Notes: generated by a model not told the origin, from the letters alone. Positions 15,001 to 27,267 are shown, counted from the first letter of the stretch. The stretch is DNA of 64,000 nucleotides from Morella rubra (GCA_003952965.2 CM025854.1:4385931-4449930); one strand, 5' to 3'. Numbers and translations are program-made.

Positions 15001-17161
15001 ACAAATCTGCAATAATTTCCTGAACAGGCATGCATTCACAGTAAAATGGGTGGCTATTTTGGCTAAGTAGACACCGCGAACATTTAGGGATCCACAACAT
15101 GATAAGACTAAAAAATAGCCACTTTTGCTAGAGATAAGAGTGCAAATTTTCATTGCGACAAGATTCATAGACTTTCTCGTTGGGTAGACCCCTCCTCTGT
15201 ATACATCATGATATCATGAAAGTAAAGACTCACATAATATGTGCATATTTCAGACACTAGATAATTTTTTCCTTGGTAAATAAAAAGTTCATTAAGGCAA
15301 CCTGAGGAGTGCAACAACAAATATTGGTATGAACATACATGGATCTTTGTATGTGCACATTTATTAATATAGCGCTATCTTAAACTCAACGAAATCAAAA
15401 AATCAAAGAGAAAAACACGACAGAGAGGAAACAGGGGAGGTAGGGGGAGACTTCTACCAAATCCTACAGCCCATCTAGTTTCATCAAAAGAATCAAAGAC
15501 AAAAACAATCAATAGAATCAAAGGTTAAGATTATCAAAAGAAAACGAATTTCCATATCATAGGGCCCATCTGGCAGTTGAGCCATAAAAATTGACAGCAT
15601 ACTGATTAGAGAAAAATGTTCTACTTCAGAGTATAAGGAAGGGTTCAAAAAAAAACCTTGAGGAATATTCTCACGAATAATTTTAAGTCTATAGCAAACA
15701 ACAGCACCGATGAGGACAAAAAGAGGTGAGGGAGGATCAAGCGACATGGCTTCTGCTACAGTAAGCGCAATACTATCAGCCATGTGCTTCAGTCCTGGCT
15801 CAAGCAAATGAACAGAGACAAGCTCCTGGCCAATTTCAATTCCTTTAACAGCATATGTATCTGAAAATACACCCTGCATCACATATCAAAGATAAGAGTC
15901 ATATAGAAGTATAAGCTGACAAACAGCCACTGCTCATTCACATTCACATTCACTAGCAGTATACATACACTATCTTCCAGTTTAATTTGGATATTTAAGT
16001 CCCCACACAATCCACCACAGTCGCTCAGGGGGGAATCCTTCAATGGAACATGGACGAGGTGATGAGGCAATCCATCAGTTTCAGGCATCAGGTGCCACAT
16101 GAACTGTAAGCCCACTAATGATGAGAAGACATTTTCTACAATTCAAGATGATCATGGATTAAACTTTCCAGCCAAGCAAAATTATATTCAAGGCAGCATA
16201 AACAGCCAAAATTAGACAAGAAAAAATTGCTCTGCCAGCAAAAGCAGATAAAAATGATTAAACAAAGAGGTGTCTATATATATATATATGCATATATACT
16301 ACATACACTACTGACAACACCATACACACCGAGTATGATAAATTAGATTCAAAAATACCTTCACTATCAAAGGCACGGATGCGGAGGGTAGCAAGCCCAT
16401 CTAAGTCAAGTTTGATAGAATTATGGAATATCTGAATTCTGGAGAATTTGTCAATAAAAACTTTGCAACGAATTACAATCCCAGTGTGGATGTCAGCAGC
16501 ATATACTGCCGTCTCCTTTCGACCACTGTAAGGGGCAATTGATCTCAACCGTGCACTGGTTGAGCATTGATTAGTTGAATTATATTCGGGTAGCACGGAT
16601 AGAATATCATGATGATCCCATGACCTGTGTTTATATTTAAAAATAAAAGACACGGATCAGTGGAGATAAAGCTATTTATCACTAAAGTAAATGCTGCGAG
16701 ATGTTGAATATCAAACAAAATGCTCGGTGAAACAAAACAAAAGGGAGAAGGAAGGCTCCAAAGGAAAAGAACAAAGTTCATTGTTATGGACTATTTAGCA
16801 TTTATTATTAAAAGCTCAGTTCATCTTTTCTTAGGTCGCAAGACTTGAGATGTCATGTCAAACTCTTATCTTCTTCTATATTTTCTCGGCAAGCAAACAG
16901 AACTCCCCACGTTCCTGCAATAAGGTCCAACTTACAGAAAAATAAGCTCGAACGCCAATATAAAGTGTGTGCTTACCACTTGAAGCAGCCATCACTTCCT
17001 TGGAGCCTGTACTCCACAGGATGAGTCATTTTAGGGGGCAACAGTATATTAAGATCAGCCATGTGCGGGCCAGAAACTGAGTAGGACGTTGTTGGGTCCA
17101 AGAGTAGAAGCAGAAGAAGTGGACAGAGCAGTACAGGGAAGTACAACATCTTCAAGCGCAT
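1..17161 (-). CDS. GP210: Nuclear pore membrane glycoprotein GP210/NUP210 (EMB3012-like), 3' end off-window
   Basis: Encodes the N-terminal 1588 residues of the pore-membrane nucleoporin GP210, an ER-luminal protein with repeated Ig-like (BIG2) domains anchored by one C-terminal membrane helix; it belongs to the membrane ring of the nuclear pore. I read 28 exons: 16977-17161, 16359-16624, 15969-16135, 15657-15873, 14150-14490, 12849-13025, 12479-12617, 12239-12387, 11501-11612, 10822-11417, 10595-10718, 10212-10489, 9412-9522, 8685-8747, 7785-7976, 6184-6243, 6046-6114, 5635-5781, 5399-5518, 5015-5134, 4432-4587, 4296-4358, 4042-4175, 2448-2862, 2082-2184, 1877-1989, 1382-1453, 479-554. Every junction keeps frame. 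Family hallmarks include LQGSDGCFKW-SWDHHDILS, YSGRKETAVYA, IQIFHNSIKLDLDG and ACIQAKDRT. A leucine-rich signal peptide follows the start. The start is uncertain among ATGs at 17188, 17173, 17161 and 17149; I took 17161. Family length is about 1900 residues, so roughly 340 residues plus the membrane anchor lie left of base 1. Oddities: a GC donor after exon 15 and a partial tandem duplication across exons 13 and 14. Confidence 0.93.
8698..8979. repeat. Direct repeat, copy 1 (282 bp) inside GP210
   Basis: This block is base-for-base identical to 9169-9450, 471 bp away. On the minus strand it holds a copy of the last 38 bases of exon 13 with its GT donor, the whole intron, and the first 50 bases of exon 14. 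This copy supplies the functional 5' part of exon 14 (8685-8747), because the exon continues correctly into 8685-8697 and a GT donor. Its exon-13 tail (8942-8979) is orphaned: the sequence upstream of it does not continue exon 13. Confidence 0.95.
8980..9168. other. Degenerate copy of GP210 intron/exon-13 sequence between the direct repeats
   Basis: These 189 bases resemble 9451 to about 9725 in order, with many small gaps and substitutions. Shared pieces include AACTATGCACTG, CAATTTATTTTGTTAA, GAAAATTCCTGC and GGGATGGTGGGTC. This is what the rest of a tandem duplication would look like if it were heavily diverged, although the neighbouring 282 bp are perfect. No open exon survives. Confidence 0.7.
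9169..9450. repeat. Direct repeat, copy 2 (282 bp) inside GP210
   Basis: Identical to 8698-8979. This copy supplies the functional 3' part of exon 13 (9412-9522) and its donor. It also contains a truncated exon 14 with an intact acceptor (exon-like start at 9218). That exon reads normally for 16 codons and then runs into unrelated codons and a stop. Splicing must skip this acceptor and use the identical one at 8748-8749 to make full-length protein. Confidence 0.95.
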
Positions 17162-17500
17162 CCAGTCTATCATAACTCGACAGAGCACTGGAGGCCCGTG
17201 AAGTTAGGCAGACATTGAAGCTAAGCAAGTAGCTAAGCTTTCCTTTTTCATTTATTCCCTTTTCTATATCAGGAGACAGCCTGAAATTCAAAACCGAGAA
17301 ACGGAACCCCAGAAGCAGGGTTTAGGGTTTCGGAGAGTCTAGAGGGGAAGACCGTGATGGGAACAGGGAAGTACAGGATCGAGGTTAGTGGGAGAAGTGG
17401 CGAGGCGTGATTTGGAGCTGAGGTGGAAATTTCCATCAGAACAGTTTGCACCCCAACATCTGGCAGGGATCTAGGCTCCCACGACACGCAAGTGGGGCTT
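17162..17500 (-). promoter_or_regulatory. GP210 5' leader/proximal promoter with telo-box
   Basis: Immediately upstream of the GP210 start. On the minus strand it carries AAACCCTAAACCCT (17317-17330), a telo-box about 160 bp upstream of the start codon. In plants this element is common in leaders and promoters of housekeeping and translation-related genes. No clear TATA box seen. The transcription start is not determinable from sequence alone. Confidence 0.45.
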
Positions 17501-18105
17501 TCTGGATCGTGGGTCCCGTTGCATTGATAGCCTGGAAACGTTTTTGATGGTATAGTTTTTAAGCATCATTCACACAATCGATTTTTTCGAATCTGCTCGG
17601 GACGGTTTGTAGTTTTCAATCGTTCCGAGCAATTTGTAGAATTCACATATTAGTTTTAATTCCTTTTTCCGATGAGTATGCTAGATGAACTTAACGACGT
17701 ATTAAGAATAATGCTACTATTGTGTACCCGTTTTCCCATAAATGACCGTTACTTTGGGACAAGGGCAGCCATAGAAGGTAGCAAAAAGAATTTTGAGAAA
17801 ATTGACCGTTGCCGTCGGAACGACATAAACGAGACCATCTCTGAACGCCGGCGTGCGTCAATTTTTCGGGTGAGACTGAACCCGCTCCGAAGTCCAGATT
17901 GACGAAGCTGGACCCTACAAAAGCCCAAATAGACCCACCCCAAGTAAAGCCCAAACGAAGCCCACTACGCCTCCTATTTTCCCCTGCTCAAAGCCTACCA
18001 GTCTTCGGTTCTCTTAAACCGCTTCAAGTATGGGCTCGAGCCTTGATGGAAGCAGTCGAGAAAACATCAGGCATGTGTTTTCGGGCCATTTTTGTATCTT
18101 CTTTG
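17501..18105. other. Intergenic, no supported gene
   Basis: About 600 bp of GP210 upstream DNA. The short ORFs on both strands here overlap one another and show no recognisable family. I see no RNA gene or clear repeat. Confidence 0.5.
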
Positions 18106-18840
18106 TTTTTTTTTTTTTTTTTTTTTAGATTACGTTCCAAAACTAGAACCGAAAAACAACGGAACAAGTGGAAAATAAACCGGCAGATCCCCAAAAAGAT
18201 TGGAGAAAATTATTATATGCTCCATATTAGACAGTGAAAAAGCGACCAGACTCAATAAACAAGACTACTAAGATCTAGATTAGCCAGTAAATAAAGCACC
18301 ACAACCTAGCACAGCAAACCCCAACAAAAGAAAAAATCCATAAGGGATTGGAAAAGCCAACAAAGGAGCTGAAACAACAACATAGAACAAATAACAAAAA
18401 TAACACAGGCCTACAAAAAAAAAACACATAACGACAAAACACAAAAACAACAACAAAGACGAAATCAACACCACCACATACGAGTGGAGAGACAAAATCG
18501 CCGGGAACAAACCGGAAAAAGAGCCTAGAGTCGAGTGCATGAGTCATCACACGCTGACCAAATGATGCCAGAATGGTGCGATTGAGCTCTTCGGGAGGAG
18601 TAGACAGCATCTAGCAAAGTTATGTCTACCGATGACACACGAAATCATCATAATCTAACCGCCAAGATTCTAAACAAAAGAGGAAGCAATGGAGAGGGAA
18701 GGAGAGGAAAACATGACTGGAGAGGAAGAAGGGGGCGGTGGAAAGAGCTGGAGCTCCTCCACCATCAAGAAAAATGTTGAAAAGAGAGACTAGGGTTTGG
18801 GAGGAGAAAAGTTCTAGAGAGAAGGCAGAGCCTATCTTTA
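18106..18840 (-). mobile_element. Possible LINE-type retroelement remnant with poly-A tail
   Basis: On the plus strand the block begins with an uninterrupted run of about 20 T (18107-18126), i.e. a poly-A tail on the minus strand. It is preceded (minus) by a T/G-rich stretch typical of plant LINE 3' ends. Further upstream on the minus strand, near 18740-18840, a C/T-rich leader-like stretch runs into an ATG. No reverse transcriptase or endonuclease frame is present, so any element would be internally deleted. I could not find target-site duplications. A processed retrocopy is an alternative. Confidence 0.3.
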
Positions 18841-19560
18841 GAACACACGTGGTTTTTCTGATTGTAATGTATCACCCTGCCAATTGTTATATCTTCCAAA
18901 TTGTTGTTTCTTTGATTCTTTTTTTTCTTCCAGCAAACAATACAATAATCTTCACATAAGAGAGCTCACATAAAAAAGCGATGGGCGATTCAATAAACCA
19001 TTAATATTTTTTAACGATTGTGATTTTACGATCTCTTGATCGCTGAATATTTTAAACAAATAAAAATAGATACAATCCATCGGTTGGATTTAAATTTTTG
19101 AGCTGGTTGAAAAATGGAAAGTTGAAATCAAGTAAATAGTATTTCGAAACAACATATCCATTATTGAAATAGCACCTCTTCCCTAAGAAGAGTTAATGGA
19201 AAAAGTTCTACGTACAAATTTTGATTTCTTGGTTACAAGAATATAATCCGAAGGTATTCTAATATGATTTGGCTAGTACAGGCTAGTACATCTGAATTTC
19301 TGAGTTTCATTATATCCTGAGGGCGATTTGCACACGACTGTGCATACTTGTTGTACAGGGTTTGATAGAGACAAATATTGCCTAGAGACTCCGCAAAACG
19401 CCTTAAAAACAATTTTCATTGTTTAGTTTATTTGTCTACAGCAAATCTCATAAATCTCTCATTTTCTTCACCATCACATCGCATTTCATTAACATCACAC
19501 ATATACAGACGAAATAAATAAAAGTCGAAGGAAAATAACAAAGTTGATCGTGGGTTTCTG
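18841..19560. other. AT-rich intergenic DNA
   Basis: No gene, RNA or clear repeat recognised. Base composition is AT-rich like other spacers of the window. Confidence 0.5.
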
Positions 19561-19570
19561 ACTGAAGATA

Positions 19571-19792
19571 TCAGAGTTGTTCAAGGGCTTCGCTGGAGAA
19601 ATCAACCAAAGGCTGCGGAACTTGGTGGTACGGAAGCCCTTTGGGTCCTTCTCTTTCTTTGGCTACCTTGTCGCCATTTCTCTGCTCCATATTTTTCCCT
19701 TTCCCAGTCTCCTCTAGAACTGGAGGCTCCTCGACAACTTCATCGGCTGCCTTCTCTTGGAGGTCCATGGCTTCTTTGTCATTGGTGTCCAC
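19571..19792 (-). CDS. Hypothetical small acidic protein, copy A of a tandem pair
   Basis: Open frame of 73 residues, hydrophilic and rich in Glu/Lys, ending in VDFSSEALEQL. I do not recognise the family. Support for meaning comes from a related frame about 454 bp away (copy B at 19977-20300). The two share EVVEE, a Lys/Glu-rich centre, a Gly-Leu-x-x-His-Gln-Val motif and VDFS-x-EALEQ. The upstream DNA on the minus strand contains several ACGT-core elements. It could be a short gene, a terminal exon of a longer one, or a relic; no splice partners were found. Confidence 0.3.
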   Translation of the reverse strand: MDTNDKEAMDLQEKAADEVVEEPPVLEETGKGKNMEQRNGDKVAKEREGPKGLPYHQVPQPLVDFSSEALEQL

Positions 19793-19976
19793 AGCTTGCT
19801 ATTTTCAGTGTTGATCAGTGCCCTTCGCCTAATTCATGCACGAAGGTGACAAAGTTGATTGCTCCAGCTGACACGTTGGTGCCACGTTTTTGGGGCATGC
19901 TGAGACCATTTGTCCACGTTTCTTTTCTTCCCAGACGACACGTAGTGCACACAATTTCACGCCAATACCAAACTTG

Positions 19977-20300
19977 CTACATCCTTTTGCGGGCACGGAG
20001 TAATATGCTAAGCAATATGGATATGGTAATATTCATGGGTTTACGATCAAGAAAAAAGAAGAAGCGATCTTGCTCGAGTGCTTCGAAGGAGAAATCAACC
20101 GAAGGCTCCTGAACCTGGTGATCCGAAAGTCCTCCTATGGGTTCTCCTTTTTCTTTCTCACAAGGATCCAGAACTCGTGACTCCTCGACAACTTCCTCGG
20201 CATCCTTGTTCTCGTGGAAATTCATGTCTTCTTTGAATTTCTTCTTTGTTCTTGGTGCCCAACTGATGCGCGTGAGTTCTTGTACCCCGTTTAGTGCCAC
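19977..20300 (-). pseudogene. Related small acidic ORF, copy B of the tandem pair
   Basis: The central part (about 20060-20270) is homologous to copy A: EEVVEE, GLSDHQVQ, VDFSFEALEQ. The stop that ends copy A after EALEQL is lost, so the frame runs on through Phe-rich low-complexity codons. The start region also differs, since copy A's first methionine has no counterpart. This looks like a decayed copy, although either copy could be the relic. The upstream flanks of A and B are also similar (CACGTTTT and CCACGT-type words). Confidence 0.3.
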
Positions 20301-20544
20301 GTTTTCGCGGTTTGCAGAGAGTATTCATCCACCTTTCACTTCCATGCAAAGTGACACGTGGAATGTATGCTATAATTGCAGCACAGCCAGCCACCTTACT
20401 CAAAATAAACAAATAACACCCAAAAAAGAGAAAGTTCTGGGTGACAACAGAAGCTTATGATACAACATAAGGAAGGTTTTCATACAAACAAAAGAAGATT
20501 CCACGTAAGGAGAATGCGTGAGCGTGAGGTCAATACACCATTCA

Positions 20545-23500
20545 TCAAGAGAAAGCAGCTGTTTGAGCTTTAAATAGCCGTGCGTACAAGCCACCCTTGA
20601 GAAGGAGCTCCGTGTGGTTACCCGTCTGTACCGACAGAAATCATACAGACACTCATCAGAGAGTATACATATATGCATGCATATCGTTTCAAGGAACAAC
20701 CTGGGAAGATAAAATCGTGTTATCTTTTGCATAGTGGACATCTTTGAATCTTTAGAGGTCCATAAAAGCAAGGCCCCAAATTCATTTATATATATGTTGT
20801 GAAGTCCTAGTGGTAAAAACACAGGCGCCACATGCAGATTATCCCCAAAACACGTTACAATGGTAAAGGGGGATCAATAGGCTCAGTAAGTCGCCTAAAA
20901 TTGGTAATGATAACTTACTTACTTATCAAAAAAAAAAAATGGCTGAAGCATTGTTTAAACCCCAACTCCACGCCTAAGGGGGAGACTGAAAAAAAACTCC
21001 GGCCATCAATTAGTATGTGGTACAACAGCAAAGCTTCTGAAATCTGATATTTCCACGCACTTCCCGTCCTTCATTATCACGTACAGTAGGCAATGACAAT
21101 TACTCAGGTATATTGAATCTAGAAGAAACGCTAACCTCAATGACTCGACCGGCGTCCAGTACTACGATTCTATCAGCAGCTTTAATGGTAGAGAACCTGT
21201 TAAATAGTTTGTCACCATAATGCAGATTATCTCACAATTAAAACTTCAAAACGAAGGGAACAAAGGGAAAACCGAAAAAATCACCTATGTGCTATGACGA
21301 TGACAGTTCTTTTTGCTTTGGTGTCATTTCTGAAAGAATGAATAACCCCCTAAAAGATGAGAAACACTGAGCTAGTATTAATGACTGATCTCATTTCATT
21401 CTTTCTGTCCCTGTAAACTAGAAATTTACAGAGGATATTGAAACTCAAAAGTACTTTGAGGTTTTTTTTTTTTTTAATAATAAAAGCTTTAAAGTACTTG
21501 CCTTGACATAATGTTCACTTTCAGAGTCTAGAGCACTGGTGGCTTCATCAAGGATCAGGATAGCAGGGTCTCTAAGAATGGCCCTAGCAATAGCTATCCG
21601 CTGCTTCTGTCCCCTGCTGAGTAAATTATCATCAACAAGGGTATCATAACCATCAGGAAGAGATGAGATGAATTCATGAGCAAAGGCCTGCTTGGCAGCC
21701 CATTCTATATCCGGCTGTTCACAGTGTCTAGAGCAGCCATATCTGATATTTGACTTGATGTCCATACGAAAGAGATGGGGTTCCTGTCTGAAGTGACAAT
21801 TTAGATTCTAATTTAACAGCCATCTTCAGCATGCCTTTTAGTTTACATAGTCTAACCTGTCCAACAAATCCGACTTTTTCTCTCAGCCACCTGATATCCA
21901 ACTCTCTCAGAGAAAACCCGTCAAGGTAAATCTGCAATTCAGAGGCACCTCATACAAGATTCAACAACCATAGTTTACTAGTACCCATAGAATCGTGTCC
22001 TGAAACTACCCAAACATAAAGAATTCATTGCTAGGCATAGCAGTCCAAAGTTCTTTATAGTTCTGTAAGACAATGTAATCAAGTCCTTACATCTAATTGA
22101 ACTGCCTGAAAATATGTCTGATTCTTACACTTCTTGATTGCCTTTTCCAAATGTAATATCATTGAGAAGAAGTTGAAAACAGGGTGATGTGTGTTGCTCG
22201 TGTTCATATGATTATTTCCCAAGATCAGAGTAGAACACTTACAATGATTTCCAAGTTTAGCACTAGGTCATACATTCATGGTCATCCAATATAATCATTG
22301 ATTTCCTTTCAAGACACTAACCTGAGATGCAAGAGTGGTTGGAGCTTACCTGACCATTACTTGGCTCATAGTAGCGAAGCAAAAGATTAACTATTGTGCT
22401 TTTTCCACTACCACTTAGGCCCACCTGGGAAAAATTTACAAGCACAGACAATCCTGAAATCTTTGCGCCTGAACAATTGTTAAATATTTACTCCGGCATC
22501 ATGCAGAGGAACAGCAATAGATATACAAAAACACTTTCTTACAATTGCAACCACTTCATTTGCTTCCACAGAAATGTGCATGTCTTCTAGAATGGGTACC
22601 TGTTCCAATTGCACAGATCAGTGAATCGTTTATGGAATGAAAACATATCATTGGTCTTTGACTTCTGCAAATTTATGTGAACAGGTAACAAAATAAAACA
22701 TCTGTAACACAAAAAGGGAGAGGAATTAAAATCAATCTAATGTAGAAAGGCATACCGTTGACCTTGAAGGATAGTGAAAAGACACATTCACAAACTGGAT
22801 TTGTCCCATTACCCTCTGTAACTTCAACCCTGTAGACAGCGGACGTGCCATTACTGCTTAATATATTAGGTAGAGTGCTCGCCTTATGGCTATAAAAAAA
22901 TAAAAATTCCGGCCTACACGGAGTGCTTGCCTTTTGTTAAAAATTGGTCACGAGGCAAGAGATCCATTAACTGGAAGACCTTTTCACTGGCTCCAACCGA
23001 CTGTAGCAATGAAGATAAACTATCGGTGAACCTCCAAGTTGCATAAATTAGCCACTCACAGTACAGTATATACTTTGTAAGTTGTTCAGCCGATACATGA
23101 CCACACATAATTGACATGCCGCCTAACAGTAGCGCAATAACCTGTAAAATGCAACTTATCAAATGGTAGGGAAGTCAATTTACAAATGGTTATTTAAATT
23201 TTAACTCGCTTTTTCAGTGCTGCATACTTTTGTCTTATGCATCATTCCATTCCTAATAACTGCATAAACACAAAACCAGCTTCACATAGAGTTTTGCATT
23301 TTAAAAAGAAGAAACTGATGGCTTCTGACAAACTAAAAGTGAGTGAAACCTGTGTTGACCGGTATAAGGTACTGAAACTCATATTCCACAATCCATAAGC
23401 CACACTTTCTCGAATGTTTACAAAAGCTAACTTGTCCAGCCATTGCTTGTACCTAACAACAGGATCACTTGATAAAATCAGGAAGGTGCATATAAAAACA

Positions 23501-26500
23501 GATGGGTGCTTTGGATGTATGGCTTTGTAACTTGATTACAGCAAGTCCACCGGAGAGAACTTTAAAAGTAGAGTAACAAATAATTGCCTTCCAAGTTCAT
23601 TTCTTTCATTTCCATGTGCCCGGACAGTTCTGATAACAGACAGTGTTTCTTGAGCAACCTACATTCAAAAAGGAAAAGCATATGAGCATACAAAGAAATT
23701 ATTCTAATATCAAGATTTTACAAAACGAGATAGATTAGTTTTTTTCCTATACTTCATTGGCACCAGCAGTGAACTCTTGGGTTAACTTTGCAGCTCTCCT
23801 TTGGTATCTGTTAGCCACAGAACGTTTTACAATGCCATCAAATATCAGACTGTCTTTGCTAAAGACACCCTCATAAGCATAAAGTGAAAATTTTAGTGGA
23901 ACGGTTAGAAACAAGCATTTGAGATTAGCCAAATACACAATGTGTGTATCAATGCAACAACTTTGAGTTAGTAGCCCTACACCTTTGATCCAGCGTTGTC
24001 TGTATAACAGGTGTTTTATGAAAGAATTAGGTGCAAAATTTCACATGCAGTTATGTAAGCATCAGAAACACTTATTTTGTCCTTCTTCTTCCTTTTCCCC
24101 ACCTTAAACTAAACATTATGGAATTTAACTGTTATAACAGAAGTGCAGATCCATCAGAAATGTGCACGGTACCAAAAGAATTTAAGATAAAGGATAATTC
24201 CCAAAATATCAAAATAAGATATAAAGGACTTCATTCGAACAGAATCAAAATCGACACCTTAGGAAATGAGTTCCAATGAAGATAACCAAACTTGCATACT
24301 CTACTCAGAAAGAATTAGAAACACTTAAGACTCCAACGTGTCTATGAATAATGAGCATCTTAAGATATTATAGGCATGACTCATACGCGTGCAGGGATTA
24401 AATAAATTCTATGTCATCGAGGATATGATCAGACTGACAAAAGCTTGAAGCAAACAGAGCAGCCTGAAATGAAACAATACATAATATGGGGACCAGGACA
24501 CGTCGCGGAAATAATGAAAAGAGATTTTTGGAGATATACAAACTAGATTTAAAAAGACTAATGCGATAAATCTATGAAGTTAAGAGAAGGTGCAGATGCG
24601 TACTGGCCATAAAACAGAAATATTATAGATAGAACAGAGCATATCACCAAAGTTGATAATGCAAGAGGCCAAGATAAAGTCAGCAGATTGACCAATGCAC
24701 CTGTCCCCTAAACAGAAAAGTTAAATTGTAAATTTGAAACACTAAAAGCACATCCGGGGAACCAAAAAAGAATTTGCTGAGAGCTGCAACCTGAACAGCG
24801 TTGCGTAATATCAGATGAACATTATTCCGAATGACATTAGACAGTTGTTGACAATCTGCCCCAAGCCTGCTCGTCAAATCACCAACCGCTTCTCTGTCGA
24901 AAAAGGGTATATCCTACATCAAGAAAAAACCAACATAGAGGGCTCAAGGGTTATTCATGGCAACTCGTTTGTTATAATTTGTACGCAAGTACAAACCTGA
25001 AAAACAATAGCTGAATATAAACTTTCCCGGAGACGCGTAACCTGCAATGTGACACATGGAGCACTAATTGAGGCAAAAATGGTGGAAAGAAGACCTCTGA
25101 CTTCTTGCTTGGAAAATTGAATGCACATCAAGAACAAAAAAACGAAAACACTCTACAGGGAAATACATGAGGACATCAATAATTGCAAGCACATGACAAA
25201 TGATGGATAGTTTCAGCAATTGATCATGGCTAACGCAGAAGGAAAAATGCCGAGATAGACCTTAGAAGATCATGATCCAACACAACAGAAAAGAAAGAGC
25301 CAAGAGTTGAAATGGTTTGATCACTGATGGTTGGTTTGAGAGAGAGGGGAGGGGGGGCGGGCTTTCTTGTGACATGGACAGCATGAAACAAAAGCAGGTA
25401 ATTAAACAGCAGAGGACAGAGGGAACTTAAAGGGAAGACTGTCTACGATTAAAATAAAAATAACCAAGGAGCTAGTTGTGTGTCTCAAGCATGTTCCAAT
25501 CTTTCCCCCTCAAGGGACAAACCAAAACTTGTTGATAAGTCGACCAAAGACAATAACAAAATTAGAAACTGGTATGCCATGGGAAATGAAATAGGTTTAT
25601 ATGCTATCCTTGTCAATGCCAAGTGATATCTAGGTGGAACTTCCAGAAAAGAGTAGTGACCAAACTTTTCATGCTTGATACAGTGGTTCATCCACCGTAA
25701 TCTGAGCCGTGTTGACTCAGTGAAAGGTGGAGTAGAGATTAATCACATTCAGAGGAGGTGGTAATTAATAAGCCAACTGTAGAAGCCAGGACCAAGGTGA
25801 GGATGAAGGGTAGATCCATAACAAGGCCTATCTGATAATGCAGAATTCACAAGAAATAATAATTCTTATTCCAAGTCAAAGTGGCTGCTTCTTAATTAGT
25901 GGTCAAGTCTATCATTAAAGAATGCTATATCTTATATTTAACGCTCATTTTTTCACTGCACATCTTGAACCTAAAATGCATTTTGTGAAAAAGCTGAAAC
26001 TCCTCACAAGTTACTCATCATCACTGAGCCATTGTGGATTAGTGCGGCAACAACAGGAAAATCTTACATAATAATAGACTCACCAATATCATATTTGCAA
26101 TTCCAAAGCATCCACTTCGCAGGCCACTGAAATTCAAGTGAAATCAGGTGAAGAATGACACACCTCAATATCAAAAGTTCTATAACCCAAAGACCAAAAT
26201 CCTACGCCTCTTACATGAACCCTATCAACATCACCACTATCAAAAAAAATTACCGACCCTATGGATATCAAATTTGCCATAAGCTCAATCAGTTTACCAA
26301 ACTACTCACGGGAGTTGATAGATAGAAACTTCAAAGCTGCTCTATTCATTAAGATGCCTTTAAATTTTCCCCGTTACAATGTCAGACAGCTTGCACCTTG
26401 TGATGTTATCCATTCTTGCCTAGACCATTGCAATATCAGTATAGTAAATTGAGAGAGCAAGGAAGACCTCATTTATAGCCCTAATTAAATTGCTGTGCTG

Positions 26501-27267
26501 TCTATGTAATATTTTATGATTGCAGAATTTCGAGTATTGAACCAACCTGCATATCCCCGATGTGAAACATAAAATAACTAAGAACTGTGAGTTCCTGGAG
26601 AACACCACGCTGTCACCACTCTGTGCAGAAAAGATTGACGCTGCCAATACACCCGGTACCGATATCTCTGAAAGCTGCAGCAGAAAAGCATATGTCAGAA
26701 ACGTAAAAGAGCAAAGACGAACGCATTCATGAAAACCAAATGCAAGACAAGTGCACAACAGCAAATGTCTTAGTAGTTATAGAATAAATCACAAAAAAAA
26801 TATCAGCATGAACACTTCAAGCTAGTGTCCGTACAGAACAGACAGTTGCTAAGCACACGCACCGCAGCGATAACCAAGGCACCAAATGCAACAATAACAA
26901 CCCATCTGTCATCGGCAATCAATTCCCACATTCGTCGGAGAGCGAAAATGACCGTGACTGGCTTCGCCGCTGCAATTTCTGCGTTGTCATCCACGGATAG
27001 ACCCCACCAACTACCGCCGGGCCACAACGACCGAACAAAACCGACCGAATTTTCAAGAACCTTGTCTTTGCCTTCGTCGTTCTTTGGGTCCGGGATTAAC
27101 GGGTTTCGGATATCGAAACATTGGCATTTGGTCTTGATGCCGCGGGATGTGATGGGAAATGCGGAACGGGGTTTGGTCGGGGTTTTCGGATTCGCAATCG
27201 TGAAAGGCTTACTGGGGGGAAAACTAAGGGTGGCGAGAGAGGGAAGGTTGGAGTGGAAGATGGCCAT
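20545..27267 (-). CDS. ABCB26: ABC transporter B family member 26, chloroplastic (half transporter, TAP1-like), complete
   Basis: A half-size ABC exporter predicted to sit in a plastid membrane; substrate unknown. Eighteen exons give exactly 2058 bp (685 aa): 26863-27267, 26547-26674, 26084-26126, 24997-25041, 24791-24913, 24604-24707, 23753-23807, 23588-23658, 23350-23452, 22931-23141, 22756-22829, 22543-22599, 22350-22424, 21857-21931, 21502-21783, 21285-21349, 21136-21196, 20545-20625. The first ~70 residues are Ser/Pro/Lys-rich with few acids, fitting a transit peptide; then comes the [11 protein letters not shown] motif of this subfamily, a transmembrane domain (about 110-400), and a nucleotide-binding domain with Walker [10 protein letters not shown] (475-483), Q-loop VGFVGQEP, Walker [13 protein letters not shown] (about 598) and H-loop VIVIAHR. 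The ABC signature reads LSRGQ (578-582) rather than LSGGQ. Three introns use GC donors. Family members are about 700 aa, so this is full length. The gene is convergent with nothing nearby; its 5' end faces the GPAA1 side. Confidence 0.94.
20785..20940 (+). repeat. Short SINE-like or retroposed fragment with A-rich tail, in the last ABCB26 intron
   Basis: Contains AGTCCTAGTGGTAAAAAC near the start and ends in TTACTTACTTATC followed by an A run at about 20927-20938, a layout seen in tRNA-derived plant SINEs. No convincing B box or target duplication is visible, so this is tentative. Confidence 0.3.

Noticed and set aside
18275..18610. 111-aa Phe/Val/Cys-rich frame resembling a membrane protein
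   Set aside because: The hydrophobicity comes from T/G-rich low-complexity DNA near a poly-A tail; better explained as retroelement 3' sequence.
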